Part shown: positions 31,037 through 32,368 of the stretch, in pieces | How the letters are laid out: each line of letters begins with the position of its first letter | Numbering within the stretch: the stretch's first letter is position 1 | Assembly: GCA_003833135.1 (NCBI GenBank) | Contig: QZLH01001094.1 | Location: forward strand, 1-32,368 | Direction of reading: 5' to 3' | Length of the DNA: 32,368 nucleotides | DNA from: Oehlia diaphana | Taxonomy: Eukaryota; Glomeromycota; Glomeromycetes; Glomerales; Glomeraceae | Position numbers and translations under genes: made by a program | The notes under the pieces: model-generated | Seen by the model: the letters and a program-made list of their open reading frames with translations, nothing else | Databases searched by the model: none | Told to the model about the DNA's origin: nothing

Positions 31037-31348
31037 AATAAATACAAAAACTTTGCCCACGATACATGATAGTTCTATGCTAAATAAAGCTACTTAAGGA
31101 CCTATACTATATATATTTTTTCACTGACTTCGAGTATGTAAGAAGTCGAATTTTCCCTACCATTCCACTCCGCCCTATGATCAAAGATTTATTTCTTAGC
31201 TTTTCCAATATCGAACATGCATTATCACATCATAGGTGCAACCGTGAAGAATCTTCACGATCAAAAATCACGTGAGCATTCAGGTCAAAATTCGAAATAA
31301 ACGCATCCAATAAATACAAAAGTTCGGGTCTCTGCCCGTGATACATGA
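31037..31348. repeat. Diverged direct repeat pair
   Basis: AATAAATACAAAA followed shortly by TGCCCACGATACATGA at 31037-31069 recurs as AATAAATACAAAA and TGCCCGTGATACATGA at 31309-31348. The spacing between copies is about 270 bases. Similarity outside these boxes is weak, indicating an old duplication. Confidence 0.6.
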
Positions 31349-31559
31349 AGTTACTACGTCACTAGGTTTCTATCCAATTAGCCTATCTATTCCTTCGCGA
31401 GATTACTCAATGACTTTACCTTTTCATTCCCCTCTACATTTTTCCGCATCTGTTATAATCCCCATACACTATCCATATCGTACTCATGTTTGCTTTGTGT
31501 TTGTGAGATAGTGAAGACAATCTGAACGGCGACTGCAAAACTTCATCTTTTTTCTTGAT

Positions 31560-31575
31560 CGTGACATTTTGTCAC
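31560..31575. repeat. CGTGACATTTTGTCAC palindrome, copy 2
   Basis: This repeats the dyad at 30986-31002 except for the last base. It lies 35 bases before the 20-bp perfect palindrome at 31610-31629. Confidence 0.75.
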
Positions 31576-31609
31576 CGTCTTTAACACTCCAAATAAAAAA
31601 ATCACGTGC

Positions 31610-31629
31610 GCGTGAACAATTGTTCACGC
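31610..31629. repeat. 20-bp perfect palindrome GCGTGAACAATTGTTCACGC
   Basis: An exact 10-bp-arm palindrome with no spacer, in A+T-rich DNA. It follows directly after ATCACGTGC. It could be a dimeric protein-binding site or the centre of an inverted-repeat element. Confidence 0.8.
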
Positions 31630-31980
31630 CAGGGACGATGATTTTTTGTGATCACAGAATTTCACAGAATTTCACAGAAAATCACAAAATTTGGCTATAA
31701 AAATGTTGTTAAATTTCAAGTTTTTGGCCTGATTTAGGATTTGAAACCATTATAATTCCGGCAGACACTAAATTTGGCCAGAATTTACGAATCGTAATGT
31801 TGGCCAACCTTGCATAATTCAGGCCAAATCACAAATTTCACAAAATTTACTTTATTACATATAAGGTTGCTTGCCGAAACCTGTTTGGCCTAATGCCGAA
31901 AGGTGAAACCTCTTATATAGTGCTGAAACGCTGAAACGCTGAAATTGCAAAACCTGGCAAAATTGCAAAACTGCCGAAAC

Positions 31981-32022
31981 ATGCCGAAACCTCTATAATA
32001 GGTTTCTCCGTAGTTTCGGCAT
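31981..32022. repeat. Nested hairpin with TGCCGAAAC arms
   Basis: ATGCCGAAAC (31981-31990) pairs exactly with GTTTCGGCAT (32013-32022), and GAAACCT/AGGTTTC form a second dyad inside it. Extra copies of TGCCGAAA lie just upstream. This resembles one end of a repeat element. Confidence 0.65.
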
Positions 32023-32368
32023 AGTTGATCATAAGATTTGCATATAGTTACGCCAAGTTACACCAATTAATAATATAATTTAGATGATCAAATAATCTAC
32101 AGATAAAAGATTAAACTTCAATATTTTACCGTCATCTTAGTTCTTTTAAGCTCTATCTAGTGTTAGAATTTTCATTTCTAACTCCCATATTAATATTATG
32201 ATATTACACGTTTTTGCAGTTTTTTTTAAGGGGCTTATATTCATTAAAGGAAAATGCGTAATATGCATTTAATAAACCCAATTCCGTCATCTTCTTTAAC
32301 ACTGAACTAAAGTTTCTTTTACTTTCTTCCATTTTCTTAATAATAAAATTAATAATAAACTGTTTCAA

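Larger units (their letters stand above)
30837..32368. repeat. Palindrome- and short-repeat-rich region
   Basis: About 1.5 kb without a gene. It holds two copies of a GTGACATTTTGTCAC palindrome, a 20-bp perfect palindrome, a diverged direct repeat, tandem AATTTCACAG units near 31650-31690, GCTGAAAC and TGCCGAAAC repeats near 31870-32022, and TCACGTGA-type boxes at 30926 and 31268. The last ~300 bases are plain A+T-rich sequence. Confidence 0.6.

Noticed and set aside
1..32368. tRNA, rRNA or CRISPR features
   Set aside because: I looked for T-loop/A-box-like motifs, conserved rRNA segments and regularly spaced direct repeats with unique spacers. The only regular repeats are the short-unit arrays, which have no spacers.

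Overview
The window is A+T-rich eukaryotic DNA with compact genes split by short GT-AG introns, mostly 50-110 nt, many with CTAAC/CTAAT-like branch points. Gene content and repeats point to an early-diverging fungus, most probably an arbuscular mycorrhizal fungus of the Glomeromycotina (Rhizophagus-like). Reasons: a fungal gene set (VHS-GAT Lsb5-like protein, BCS1-like AAA ATPase, SSU72), a cobalamin-trafficking MMADHC homologue, a decayed Crinkler (CRN) effector-type gene with a P-loop ATPase and nuclease-like C-terminus, and a short coiled-coil ORF of a kind I associate with Rhizophagus. The species call is inference. I see no tRNA, rRNA or CRISPR.

Layout. 1-705 is an inverted pair of degenerate ~16-bp repeat arrays (foldback-like). 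1175-15593 is a dense housekeeping block: DNA primase large subunit (PRI2), a mitochondrial-type two-RRM protein, an aldo/keto reductase on the minus strand, a Bem46/ABHD13-type hydrolase reading away from it, the RNA polymerase II CTD phosphatase SSU72, a VHS-GAT endosomal protein, and a tail-anchored protein with two START domains. 15594-19245 has no gene but holds a hairpin element, a second array of the repeat seen at the left edge, and a 159-bp MITE with 26-bp perfect terminal inverted repeats. 19246-25001 carries MMADHC (with a PIF/Harbinger-like MITE inside an intron), then on the minus strand a single-pass membrane protein with a repeated DGD beta-structure ectodomain, and an intronless BCS1-like ATPase with a very long Glu/Lys tail. 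25002 to the end is repeat-rich: a coiled-coil ORF next to a TGGATA-rich block, the broken CRN gene, and about 1.5 kb of palindromes and short repeats.

Most gene models were built by hand by joining exons so that phase is kept at every junction; the joined lengths (PRI2 487 aa, SSU72 196 aa, aldo/keto reductase 295 aa, ABHD13-like 286 aa, MMADHC 207 aa) agree with their families and all key catalytic or cluster residues are in place. One junction, in the Lsb5-like gene, does not keep frame. The genes do not form one pathway; the left part is conserved housekeeping (replication, transcription, membrane traffic) and the right part is accessory, with effector and mobile-element remains.
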